This document shows, one piece after another, positions 1-6,891 of a DNA stretch of 15,055 nucleotides. The stretch spans positions 5,034 through 20,088 of the forward strand of contig DYKH01000099.1 of NCBI GenBank assembly GCA_020722685.1, written 5' to 3'. The position numbers and the translations under genes are program-made. The notes under the pieces were generated by a model. The model ran no database searches. It was given only the letters and a program-made list of their open reading frames with translations, and was not told the DNA's origin. Each line of letters begins with the position of its first letter. Position 1 is the first letter of the stretch. This DNA comes from Caldithrix sp. (lineage in GTDB: Bacteria > KSB1 > UBA2214 > DYKH01).

Positions 1-549
1 CTGTTCATCGACAACATCGCCCGATTGCGGGTAGCCGGCTACTCTCTCATCGGCACAGAATTTTGGGACAGCACGATCGTAGTGCCGGCGATCATGCTGG
101 CATACATACTTTACGCGGCTTATTTGAATTTCCTCATCGGTGTCTATTTGGAGAAAAAGACCAAATACCTTCCGCTCATAACCGTCTCGGGCATGCTGGC
201 GAACTTGCTTGCGAACTATTTGTTGATCCCGGTGATTGGCATCATGGGAGCTGCCTGGGCCAGATCCATTGCCTATTTGATTATGGCAGTCGCACTCTAT
301 GTGGTTCATCAACGTTTGTATTACATCCGCTATGAGTGGGGGCGCATCGTCAAGCTTTCCTTGGCGGTTGCTGCAATTTTCGCTCTGGGACAGTTGGGTT
401 TTGCGCAAAGTCATATTCTTCTCAAGCTGGCTTTGCTGCTGGTATTTCCGGCCATTCTTTTCATGATCGGCTTTTTCGAAAGCGCCGAGATTGCGCAGGC
501 GCGCCAGATTTTTTCCTCGTTGGTTCCCGGCACGGTCAGGTCACGATGA
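1..549 (+). CDS. Polysaccharide flippase (Wzx/MATE-like), C-terminal part, 5' end outside window
   Basis: The frame is open from base 1 to the TGA at 547-549, so this is the last 182 residues of a protein that begins upstream. It is strongly hydrophobic, with about five membrane segments (around the stretches IMLAYILYAAYLNFLIGVYL, YLPLITVSGMLANLLANYLL, a third at MGAAWARSIAYLIMAVAL, and two near the C-terminus) and short basic loops such as LEKKTK. The second segment with its asparagines and the following GIMGAAWA loop are typical of the C-terminal half of the polysaccharide biosynthesis/MVF family, which flips undecaprenyl-linked oligosaccharide units across the inner membrane. The stop codon overlaps the next start as ATGA, so translation is probably coupled to the methyltransferase. 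The family is fairly secure; the substrate cannot be told from this fragment. Confidence 0.8.
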   Translation: MFIDNIARLRVAGYSLIGTEFWDSTIVVPAIMLAYILYAAYLNFLIGVYLEKKTKYLPLITVSGMLANLLANYLLIPVIGIMGAAWARSIAYLIMAVALYVVHQRLYYIRYEWGRIVKLSLAVAAIFALGQLGFAQSHILLKLALLLVFPAILFMIGFFESAEIAQARQIFSSLVPGTVRSR

Positions 550-1379
550 CGAAAGCTCAATTAGCGTTGAAAGACTTCTATGAGCAAGTCGGAGAGAAAT
601 ACCCCGAGGAGCAGGAAGTCTATCGTACTCTGCGCGGCAAGCTGCGCAAGGCATTCGTACTGTCCCACTTGGCCTGTTTTCATGGCTCACTGTTGGACGT
701 GGGCTGCAATCGCGGCATGTACCTAAAGGAATATCACGGCGGCCCTCGCTTTGGCGTGGACCTCAGCCGCAGCGCCTTGCAGCATATTGCGGCGAAGAGC
801 TCCATTCATACGGCAGTCGCCGATGCCGAGCGATTGCAATGCTTTCAAGCAGCCAGCTTTGATCATGTACTGTGCAGCGAAGTACTCGAACACTGTCTCC
901 ATCCGGAAGCTGTGTTTCAAAGCATCGTCCACGTTCTGCGTCCAAACGGGACGGCCTTGCTCACCACGCCGAACTATCGCCGCTCGCGGCCCCTCTGGAT
1001 CGGACTGGGCGTGCTGCGTGATTACGGCATCGATAGCGACTGCGAGGAAGGTTATTTTCATACGGCTTATCGCCCGGAAGAATTGATTGACTTGGCAGAG
1101 CATGCCGGCCTATCAGTGGTTGGTTCCGGTACCTTGGAGAAAGAAGTCAAATACGCAGCCAAGATTCCTGCGGCGATCCTGTTGCTTGGGCGGCTTTTGA
1201 ACAAGCTGCTACGCTGGAAAAAGCTCGAACAAGCCAATGAAGCTTTCTTTCACAAGCTGACCTTGTGGATCTATTATTTCTGCCGCTTCACGCAACTCGA
1301 GAGACTTTTGCTCCCCTTTGTCCGCGAAGGAGTGCGCTCGTACATCTTGGTGCAAAAAAAGCAGGAGGAAAAGATTTGA
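546..1379 (+). CDS. Class I SAM-dependent methyltransferase
   Basis: A protein of 277 aa. I chose the ATG at 546 because it overlaps the flippase stop (ATGA); the frame is open further upstream, but only inside the flippase gene. Motif I of the Rossmann fold is LLDVGCNRGMYL with Asp51 and glycines 53 and 57. It is followed by the acidic-end strand FGVDLS and by HVLCSEVLEH, the motif IV region of Methyltransf_11/25-type enzymes, then LRPNGTALLTTPN. After the core the protein carries a basic, hydrophobic C-terminal region (about 190-277) that may contact membrane or lipid-linked substrate. The operon position after a flippase suggests methylation of a sugar or of a polysaccharide chain end, but the acceptor is inference. 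It also overlaps the following gene at its stop (TTGA). Confidence 0.85.
   Translation: MTKAQLALKDFYEQVGEKYPEEQEVYRTLRGKLRKAFVLSHLACFHGSLLDVGCNRGMYLKEYHGGPRFGVDLSRSALQHIAAKSSIHTAVADAERLQCFQAASFDHVLCSEVLEHCLHPEAVFQSIVHVLRPNGTALLTTPNYRRSRPLWIGLGVLRDYGIDSDCEEGYFHTAYRPEELIDLAEHAGLSVVGSGTLEKEVKYAAKIPAAILLLGRLLNKLLRWKKLEQANEAFFHKLTLWIYYFCRFTQLERLLLPFVREGVRSYILVQKKQEEKI
1363..1368 (+). promoter_or_regulatory. Strong Shine-Dalgarno AGGAGG deciding a TTG start
   Basis: AGGAGG lies inside the end of the methyltransferase gene, 7 nt before the TTG at 1376. It supports TTG as the start of the DNPH1-like gene rather than the in-frame ATG at 1265, which would add 37 residues with no family counterpart. 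Confidence 0.75.
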
Positions 1380-1804
1380 AGATATACTTTGCGGCTTCCA
1401 TTTCCGGCGGGAGGAAGTATTTGGAGACCTATAAGAAGATGGTTCATCATCTTCAGAAGCTTGGGCATTGGATTCCGACCGTGCATATCGTCCATCCCGA
1501 GGTTTTGACGCTGGAGAAGACCCTTTCCCCCAAAGAAATCTACCAACGGGACATCGAATGGATAGAGGAATGCGATGCCTTGGTGGCCGAAGTCTCCAAT
1601 CCGTCCTTGGGAGTCGGCTATGAGATTTGTTATGCCCTGAACCTTGGCAAGCCGGTTTTGTGCCTTTTTCAGAAGGGCATTTTTTTATCGCGGATGATCT
1701 TGGGCAATACCTCGCCTCGGCTAAACTTGGGAGAATACCTTGGTGATCCCGAGTGGCAAAACATGATAGACTCCTTCTTGTCAAGATTGACAAAATCTTT
1801 GTGA
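1376..1804 (+). CDS. DNPH1/Rcl-like 2'-deoxynucleoside 5'-monophosphate N-glycosidase
   Basis: A protein of 142 aa starting at TTG (KIYFAASISGGR), overlapping the previous stop as TTGA and preceded by a perfect AGGAGG. It belongs to the nucleoside 2-deoxyribosyltransferase superfamily and resembles mammalian DNPH1 (Rcl) along most of its length: YFAASISGGR matches YFCGSIRGGR, the RDIEWIEECDALVAEV stretch matches QDLEWLQQADVVVAEV, and PSLGVGYE is identical. The catalytic residues known for human DNPH1 (Tyr24, Asp80, Glu104) have counterparts Tyr4, Asp59 and Glu83. Family enzymes cleave the glycosidic bond of deoxynucleoside monophosphates, and human DNPH1 sanitises 5-hydroxymethyl-dUMP. The protein is cytosolic, with no signal peptide. 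Its place at the end of a polysaccharide operon is odd: it may serve nucleotide clean-up, or it may act on a nucleotide-sugar-related substrate. Family assignment is firm; substrate is not. Confidence 0.85.
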   Translation: MKIYFAASISGGRKYLETYKKMVHHLQKLGHWIPTVHIVHPEVLTLEKTLSPKEIYQRDIEWIEECDALVAEVSNPSLGVGYEICYALNLGKPVLCLFQKGIFLSRMILGNTSPRLNLGEYLGDPEWQNMIDSFLSRLTKSL

Positions 1805-1850
1805 TTTATCTTTGAACAAAAACCAACATCCAGTTGCCCTGCTTCTCCAC

Positions 1851-1880
1851 TTGTCATTTGCCCAAAATATGTTAAATTTG
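1851..1880 (+). promoter_or_regulatory. Candidate promoter before the decayed TA pair (Bacteroidota-like pattern)
   Basis: TTG at 1851-1853 is followed after 19 nt by TAAATTTG at 1873-1880, which fits the Bacteroidota TTG / TAnnTTTG arrangement exactly. The stretch is AT-richer than the neighbouring genes and lies 34 nt before the antitoxin ATG. As a sigma-70 promoter it would be poor, since TTGTCA has no good -10 at 16-18 nt. Pattern match only. Confidence 0.3.
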
Positions 1881-1913
1881 TTAAAACGTCATTCAGCAAA
1901 AAAGAAGCAAGGT

Positions 1914-2119
1914 ATGAGTCAGTATGTGATTGATACCTCAGTAAAGCGAAGAAATTTGATCCCAAGAAAGCTACCCTTTTCTGAGGATACCGATGTGAGA
2001 GTCGTTTTGATCCCCAAAGTTGAATGGAGCAAGCTCTCGTTCCTTAAAGTGCGGGAATTGACAAAGAGCATTTCCGGTAATGGGCAGCGGATATCGAATT
2101 TGAACGGAACTCGGAATGA
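1914..2119 (+). pseudogene. Type II antitoxin (VapB-like position), frameshifted
   Basis: The frame starts at ATG 1914 and reads MSQYVIDTSVKRRNL, then DVRVVLIPKVEWSKLSFLKV and RELTKSISGN. In this frame it then runs on into nonsense overlapping the toxin gene. If one base is missing around 2079-2084, the reading moves to WAADIEFERNSE and a TGA at 2117-2119, which overlaps the toxin ATG (ATGA). That is the usual end of a short antitoxin coupled to its toxin, so I call a single-base deletion. Restored length is about 68 aa, normal for such antitoxins. In the family the N-terminal part binds DNA and the acidic C-terminal tail blocks the toxin, so the lesion removes just the tail. The gene lacks a good Shine-Dalgarno. 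The name VapB rests on the toxin partner, as I do not recognise the DNA-binding family. Confidence 0.6.
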
Positions 2120-2566
2120 ACCTCTTTTCGGATACCAGTGCGATTGTCAAGCTCTATCATCAGGAAAAAGGCACGGATGCTCTTTCATCATTTCTCCAAC
2201 AAACTGCCAAGGATCTAATCCTGCTTATTGCCGACATCAAAACCGGACTTCCATTCGGCTATCCTGAAACGAGTTCAGTTAGGTGAAATGAGCGCGGAGA
2301 GAGCACGGCAAGCATTTGAGCTATTTGATCGCGATCTGCAAACGTACTACATCAATGAAACGAACGCTGTCACCATAAGCTTGGCAATCCAATTGCTCGA
2401 TCAACTCGCTTCCCGAAAGAGTCTGAAAAGCTTCGATTCTCTGCAGCTTTCCGCCACTCTCATTTCCAACCGCTTTGCAAAGATCGATTAGTTTGTTTCA
2501 TCCTACAAAGCCTTATTGGCCAGCGGGCACGATTACTTCCCAGTTATAAATCCGGAAGAACAGTAA
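2116..2566 (+). pseudogene. PIN-domain toxin (VapC-like), frameshifted and with an in-frame stop
   Basis: From ATG 2116 the protein begins MNLFSDTSAIVKLYHQEKGT, the classic PIN start in which the Asp of SDTSAIVKLY is the first metal ligand. The frame breaks in an AAAA run at 2239-2242. Removing one A joins LLIADIK to PDFHSAILKRVQLGEMSAER, which is how these toxins continue. The second frame carries the later acidic motif SFDSLQLSATL and then meets TAG at 2489-2491. Beyond that stop the same frame reads FVSSYKALLASG and ends INPEEQ at TAA 2564-2566, the normal PIN C-terminus, so the TAG replaces a sense codon (TTG would need one change). Restored length is about 149 aa. VapC toxins are RNases; two lesions make this copy inactive. 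Confidence is high that it is a broken PIN toxin. Confidence 0.8.
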
Positions 2567-2596
2567 CTCGATTTTGCCGGACGTCCACATCGGCCA

Positions 2597-3832
2597 ATGG
2601 ATGACTCATTATTGTTAGAACCGCAGCGCAAACAGTCAATGCCCCGCATTATTCTACACCTCGACATGGACGCCTTCTTTGCGGCCATCGAACAAGTGGA
2701 TCATCCGGAGTACCGCGGCAAGCCGCTGGTGGTCGGCGCCGATCCGAAAGGTGGGCTTGGACGCGGCGTGGTCTCCACCTGCAGCTATGAAGCGCGTGTC
2801 TATGGCATTCGCTCCGCCATGCCCATTTCCCAAGCGTATCGAAAATGTCCGCAAGCGATATATGTTCCACCACGAGGCAGGCGTTACGCTGAAATTTCCA
2901 AGAAGATCATGTCCATCCTCTTTTCCTTCTCCCCGGATATCGAGCAAATCAGCATTGATGAAGCCTTTCTGGACATTTCCTCTACCCACAAGTTCTACGG
3001 CACGCCAAAAGCCACAGCGGAGGCCATCAAAGCTAAAATTCGGCAAGAGACCCAATTGACGGCCTCCGTAGGCATCGCGCCCAGCAAATTCGTCGCCAAA
3101 GTGGCCTCGGATTTGCACAAGCCGGACGGTCTGGTCATCGTTGAGGAAAATCGAGTGAAGGAGTTCTTGGCGCCGCTGGACCTCTCGCGACTTTGGGGCG
3201 TAGGGCCGAAGACCCTGCCGCATCTGCAACGCCTGGGCATCAAAACCATCGGTGACCTGGCACGATATTCGCTAAAGGAGCTGACAGAGCGTTTTGGCAA
3301 ATCCGGCTTACATTTTTGGCGGCTGGCTAACGGAATTGATGAGCGTGAAATCGCCAAGGAAGTCGCTGCAAAATCTATCAGCAAAGAGGTGACATTCGAA
3401 CAAGACGTCCGCGATGAGCAAAAGATGCTGACGACCCTATTCGTCCTAAGCGAGGATTTGGCGCGGGAGATGCGCCGCAAAGCCTATCGCGGCAGAACCC
3501 TATCCCTCAAAATCCGGCTGGAGGATTTTTCCACCTTCACACGCTCCAGAAGCCTGGCGCATTTCACGGATTCTTCGGATGAAATTTTCAAATACATCCG
3601 GGATATGTTTGGTCAGTTTGACCGGCAAAATCGAAAAGTTCGCCTACTGGGCGTGGCAGTCTCTAATTTGCAGGGTGAAAACGTGCAGTTGAGCCTGTTC
3701 GGGGCCGAGCAGAAATCTCAAAGCAAAATCGACTGGGTGCTCGATCAAGTCAAGGACAAGTTCGGCGATCGCGCCATCACCCGTGCCAGCCTCATGGACT
3801 CACAGCATGATTCCGGCTGGATTCGAGATTAG
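2597..3832 (+). CDS. dinB: DNA polymerase IV (Y-family translesion polymerase)
   Basis: A protein of 411 aa from ATG 2597. The ATG at 2639 (MPRIILHLDMDAFF) would give 397 aa and resembles the usual family N-terminus better; neither has a clear Shine-Dalgarno. Catalytic acidic residues are Asp23 in HLDMDAFF (E. coli Asp8) and Asp121-Glu122 in SIDEAFLD (E. coli Asp103-Glu104), with Phe28 as the steric gate against ribonucleotides. Palm, finger and thumb motifs follow in order (VGIAPSKFVAKVASDLHKPD, then the helix-hairpin-helix WGVGPKTLPHLQRLG), and the little-finger domain occupies roughly 255-365. QLSLF at 364-368 is a textbook sliding-clamp binding motif. The enzyme bypasses damaged bases without proofreading. 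I see no LexA-type operator upstream. It lies directly after the broken TA pair and is not obviously part of either flanking operon. Confidence 0.95.
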   Translation: MDDSLLLEPQRKQSMPRIILHLDMDAFFAAIEQVDHPEYRGKPLVVGADPKGGLGRGVVSTCSYEARVYGIRSAMPISQAYRKCPQAIYVPPRGRRYAEISKKIMSILFSFSPDIEQISIDEAFLDISSTHKFYGTPKATAEAIKAKIRQETQLTASVGIAPSKFVAKVASDLHKPDGLVIVEENRVKEFLAPLDLSRLWGVGPKTLPHLQRLGIKTIGDLARYSLKELTERFGKSGLHFWRLANGIDEREIAKEVAAKSISKEVTFEQDVRDEQKMLTTLFVLSEDLAREMRRKAYRGRTLSLKIRLEDFSTFTRSRSLAHFTDSSDEIFKYIRDMFGQFDRQNRKVRLLGVAVSNLQGENVQLSLFGAEQKSQSKIDWVLDQVKDKFGDRAITRASLMDSQHDSGWIRD

Positions 3833-3835
3833 GCT

Positions 3836-3934
3836 ATGATGATCCGATGCCGCCATAAGCCCGACTGTGGACATGCCCACAACATTTGGATTCGGACAAA
3901 TCGTTGCGCCAACACAAGGATTGTGGCCGGATGA
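3836..3934 (+). CDS. Possible 32-aa Cys/His-rich small ORF
   Basis: The frame ATG ATG ATC CGA TGC CGC CAT ... runs from 3836 to a TGA at 3932-3934 and encodes 32 aa rich in possible metal ligands: Cys5, His7, Cys11, His13, His15 and Cys24. Its stop overlaps the ATG at 3931 of the heparinase-family gene as ATGA, the same coupling seen elsewhere in this window. Against it: no good Shine-Dalgarno, very short, and I recognise no family. It could be a real small zinc-binding peptide, the remnant of a zinc ribbon, or chance. It covers a weak inverted repeat, TGTGG 3866-3870 with CCACA 3877-3881. Confidence 0.2.
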   Translation: MMIRCRHKPDCGHAHNIWIRTNRCANTRIVAG

Positions 3935-5997
3935 CGAATTCTTTGCGGCTTAAATTTCTTCGGCTGCAAGCGATGAGCACGCCGGAGATGCTCTACCGTC
4001 TCTGGCAACACGTCAAGAATCGGTGGGAAAAGATGCTGGTAACTCATCGTAAAGCCGATGAGGCCATTGAGGCCTTTCTGCTCCGACAAAACCTTTGGCG
4101 CGACGGAACGGATGCCAAACTGGAGGAGGTGAAGATCGGCATGCTGGATCGCGTCCGGCGAAGGGATGTATTTGCCTGGCAAAGCATGACGCTCGAATCC
4201 TTGCAGGCTGTTTTTGACCGTGACTTTGCCGAAGCTAAAGACGCAACCTTCCAGCAGGCGGATGAAATCTTCGCCCATCGCTTTCGAATCTTTGACCGTC
4301 AGGCGAGTTTTCCTCAAGCCATCGACTGGCATTGGGACCCTTTGGCCGAAAAGAGCATTCCGGTTCGCTATTGGACGGAAGTAGACTATTGGCAAAGCAG
4401 TACGGTCACGGAGGTCAAGTACGTCTGGGAGCTGAACCGGCACCAGCATTTCGTCACCTTGGCCAAAGCCTATCTTTTGAGCCAAGAGGAAAGATACGCG
4501 GAGGAGCTTTTTCGCCAGTGGCAGGACTGGATCGCGAAAAATCCCTTTCTGTTTGGTATTAATTGGACAAGTTCTTTGGAATGCGCCTTACGATTGGTAT
4601 CATGGACTTGGGCCTTGCAGATGGCCAAACACAGCCCCAGCCTATCGCCGAGGTTCTATGCGGAAATCTTACGCTGCGTCGAGCAGCATGCGCGATTCAT
4701 TGGCGGACATTTGTCGAGATACTCTTCGGCCAATAATCATTTGCTTGGCGAAGCTTTGGGCCTGATCTACGCGGGCTGCTATTTCCCGGAATTGAAGCAG
4801 GCAGCGAATTGGCGACGAACCGGTTTTGATCTTTTTCATCAAGAGTTTCCCGAGCAGGTACACCCGGATGGCGTCGGCAAAGAGCAAGCGATCTATTATC
4901 AACTCTACCTTTTTCGCTTTGGCGTTTTGACCAATTTAGCCGCCGTGCTTGATCAGGAAACGATGCCGCCGCAAGTTATGCAACGCATGGAAAACATGGC
5001 GCACTTTATCACCTCGGTCATGGACTCGGAAGGCAATGTCCCGGCAATCGGCGACGAAGACGGCGGACAAGCTTTGCGACTGAGCGAGCTTCCCGGCAAC
5101 CCATACAAGAGCTTACTTGCGACAGCGGCGGCGCTCTTTGGTCGAGGAGAATTCAAGGAGCGGGCCCAAGAGTTTGATGAATCCTCCTTTTGGCTATGTG
5201 GAACGTCGGGAAAAGAAAAGTTTGAAGATTTGCAGCCAGCCGCCCCACGGCGGCGCGCGGTCACATTTCCCCAAGGCGGTTATGTAGTCCTGTCACCAGA
5301 GAATCAAGCATTCCGCCAGCGCTTGGTGTTTGATTGCGGGCCATTGGGCTTTGGCGCCTTGGCAGCTCACGGCCATGCCGATGCACTGAGCTTCACCCTG
5401 ACTGTAAACGGCGAGCCGCTGCTGATCGACTGCGGAACGTATCTCTACCTCGGCGCCGGCAAATGGCGGAATTATTTCCGCAGCACCGCCGCGCATAATA
5501 CCGTAACTGTGGATGGGCTGGATCAATCGGTGCCACTGGGGCCCTTCCAATGGGGCCGCAAAGCGCGGACGTTTGGCGTCGCTCTGGAGGAAAAGGAAGG
5601 CAAGCTATCGGTGGCTGCAAGTCACGATGGTTATCGAAAATCAAGCGTCATCCATCATCGCCGGATCAGCCTTGAGCAACCCGATCTGTGGCAAATCGAG
5701 GATCAGCTCAAAGGCCACGGTTTGCATCAGGCGGAGCTGTATTTTCATTTGTCGCCGTGCGATTGCGGCATGAGGAGTGCAGCATCCGTTGCATGCACCT
5801 TCGAGAAAATCAAGCTGGAATGGCAATTCTCCTCTGACGTAGCGTTCAGTTTATCCATTGTCAACGGCCAGGAGAATCTACCCATGGGATGGCATTCCCC
5901 CGCCTTTGGCGTCAGGATGTCGCATCCGGTCATCATATTGGCCGTCAAGGATCGCTTGCCGTTGGTTGTCAGGACAAGAATCAAGCTGCAGAGTTAG
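3931..5997 (+). CDS. Heparinase II/III-family protein (polysaccharide lyase)
   Basis: A protein of 688 aa. The frame is open from TTG 3886, but I prefer ATG 3931: AAGGA lies 10 nt upstream, and a basic N-terminus followed by MSTPEMLYRLWQHVKNR fits the family. No signal peptide is visible. The N-terminal half is an alpha-helical toroid (NWTSSLECALRLVSW, then NNHLLGEALGL with His270 and Glu274, then GKEQAIYYQLYLF). The C-terminal half is the beta-rich Heparinase II/III-like domain with HGHADALSF (His480, His482), LLIDCGTYLY and RSTAAHNTV (His522). In characterised lyases of this fold, His, Tyr and Glu at such places carry out beta-elimination of uronic-acid polymers. Homologues of this size without export signals are common in exopolysaccharide gene clusters, where they may trim or degrade polymer. 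The substrate is unknown. The next gene starts 3 nt after its stop. Confidence 0.85.
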   Translation: MTNSLRLKFLRLQAMSTPEMLYRLWQHVKNRWEKMLVTHRKADEAIEAFLLRQNLWRDGTDAKLEEVKIGMLDRVRRRDVFAWQSMTLESLQAVFDRDFAEAKDATFQQADEIFAHRFRIFDRQASFPQAIDWHWDPLAEKSIPVRYWTEVDYWQSSTVTEVKYVWELNRHQHFVTLAKAYLLSQEERYAEELFRQWQDWIAKNPFLFGINWTSSLECALRLVSWTWALQMAKHSPSLSPRFYAEILRCVEQHARFIGGHLSRYSSANNHLLGEALGLIYAGCYFPELKQAANWRRTGFDLFHQEFPEQVHPDGVGKEQAIYYQLYLFRFGVLTNLAAVLDQETMPPQVMQRMENMAHFITSVMDSEGNVPAIGDEDGGQALRLSELPGNPYKSLLATAAALFGRGEFKERAQEFDESSFWLCGTSGKEKFEDLQPAAPRRRAVTFPQGGYVVLSPENQAFRQRLVFDCGPLGFGALAAHGHADALSFTLTVNGEPLLIDCGTYLYLGAGKWRNYFRSTAAHNTVTVDGLDQSVPLGPFQWGRKARTFGVALEEKEGKLSVAASHDGYRKSSVIHHRRISLEQPDLWQIEDQLKGHGLHQAELYFHLSPCDCGMRSAASVACTFEKIKLEWQFSSDVAFSLSIVNGQENLPMGWHSPAFGVRMSHPVIILAVKDRLPLVVRTRIKLQS

Positions 5998-6000
5998 GCA

Positions 6001-6840
6001 TTGAAAACGAGCTTTCAAATCAGGCTATGGCTTACAGTGGCTTTGGCGGGAGCCGTGATTGGACTTGCCGGATGGGCGACGAAGATCGGCCCCAAAGGCT
6101 ACCTTCTGGCGCTGCCGACCGCTTTGGCCGCCGTGTCGGGAGCGCTGATCTGGCGGCGCTTTTCCCATCCAGCCGGTTCTGGGAAAGACAAGGCATTTTC
6201 GGCAAACGGGCGTCGCGTCCCTACCAAACCCAGGTCGGCGTTGCCGGCGCAGATTCCGGCGCTGTTTCTCTTCAATACCCTACACAACATCTCCGCACTG
6301 GCTTTGCTCGATTCCACAAAGGCGAGCGTAACAGTCGAGAAACTCGCAGAGTTCATCCGCTCCACCACGGAGCTGAGCAAACAGAAAACCACTCTGCTTG
6401 CTCAGGAACTGAAATGCGTGGAATTGTACTTAGGCATCGAAAAAGCACGCTTTGGCGCACGATTCGAGATCATCAGCGACATTGACCCGGCATGCTTGGA
6501 GGCTCAGGTCCCCAGCCTGCTGCTGCTCCCTATCGTCGAGAATGCTGTTCGCTATGGGGTCGAGCGGAGTGATCTGACCACTCAGGTGATCCTGTCCGGA
6601 AGAAAAGTCGACAATTGTATTGTTGTCGAGATCAGCGATACCGGGCAAGGCATCAGTGCGGAGCAAGTGAAGACGGTCCTTCAAGGCGACGGCAGCCTTG
6701 CCGAATTGAACGATCGACTGCATCACCTTTTTGGCGAGGCAGCGCAGATGCGCATCGAGGCTCTTGCACCATCGGGCGTTCGCGTCAAAATCACCATTCC
6801 GCAAATGACCGATTTGAAGAGCTCACTCGAGGGTGCCTGA
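6001..6840 (+). CDS. LytS/YehU-type membrane histidine kinase lacking the phospho-acceptor His
   Basis: A protein of 279 aa starting at TTG 6001, 3 nt after the heparinase stop. Two membrane helices (about 9-26 and 34-51) precede a short linker and the His_kinase family dimerisation segment. The family hallmark is Q-x-N-P-H-F-L-F-N; here Q84 I P A L F L F N92 is seen, so the Asn-Pro-His triplet is Pro-Ala-Leu and Leu88 sits where the phosphorylated His belongs. Spacing is unchanged, so this is substitution rather than frameshift. The ATPase domain looks kept: N-box PIVENAVRYG (Glu180, Asn181) and G1 box DTGQG (Asp213, Gly215, Gly217). The later glycine box is weak (GDGSLAELNDRL). There is no LytTR regulator beside it. 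It probably binds ATP but cannot autophosphorylate in the usual way, so it may be a pseudokinase or a partner of another kinase. Confidence 0.75.
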   Translation: MKTSFQIRLWLTVALAGAVIGLAGWATKIGPKGYLLALPTALAAVSGALIWRRFSHPAGSGKDKAFSANGRRVPTKPRSALPAQIPALFLFNTLHNISALALLDSTKASVTVEKLAEFIRSTTELSKQKTTLLAQELKCVELYLGIEKARFGARFEIISDIDPACLEAQVPSLLLLPIVENAVRYGVERSDLTTQVILSGRKVDNCIVVEISDTGQGISAEQVKTVLQGDGSLAELNDRLHHLFGEAAQMRIEALAPSGVRVKITIPQMTDLKSSLEGA

Positions 6841-6891
6841 GAACGTCTCGACCAATGACCGTCAGACAAAACTAACCAACGGAATTGATCT

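Noticed and set aside
1209..1793. 194-codon - strand frame across the methyltransferase and DNPH1-like genes
   Set aside because: It is antisense to conserved catalytic segments of both genes and low in recognisable protein features.
2492..2596. LexA-type operator upstream of dinB
   Set aside because: I looked for a spaced palindrome of SOS-box form and found none that was convincing.
3866..3881. TGTGG/CCACA inverted repeat after dinB as a terminator
   Set aside because: The stem is only 5 bp and no U-run follows; it also lies in the possible small ORF.
5889..6485. 198-codon + frame overlapping the end of the heparinase gene and the start of the kinase gene
   Set aside because: It overlaps two well-supported genes in another frame, has no recognisable motif and a composition rich in Arg, Gly and Ser typical of a shadow frame.
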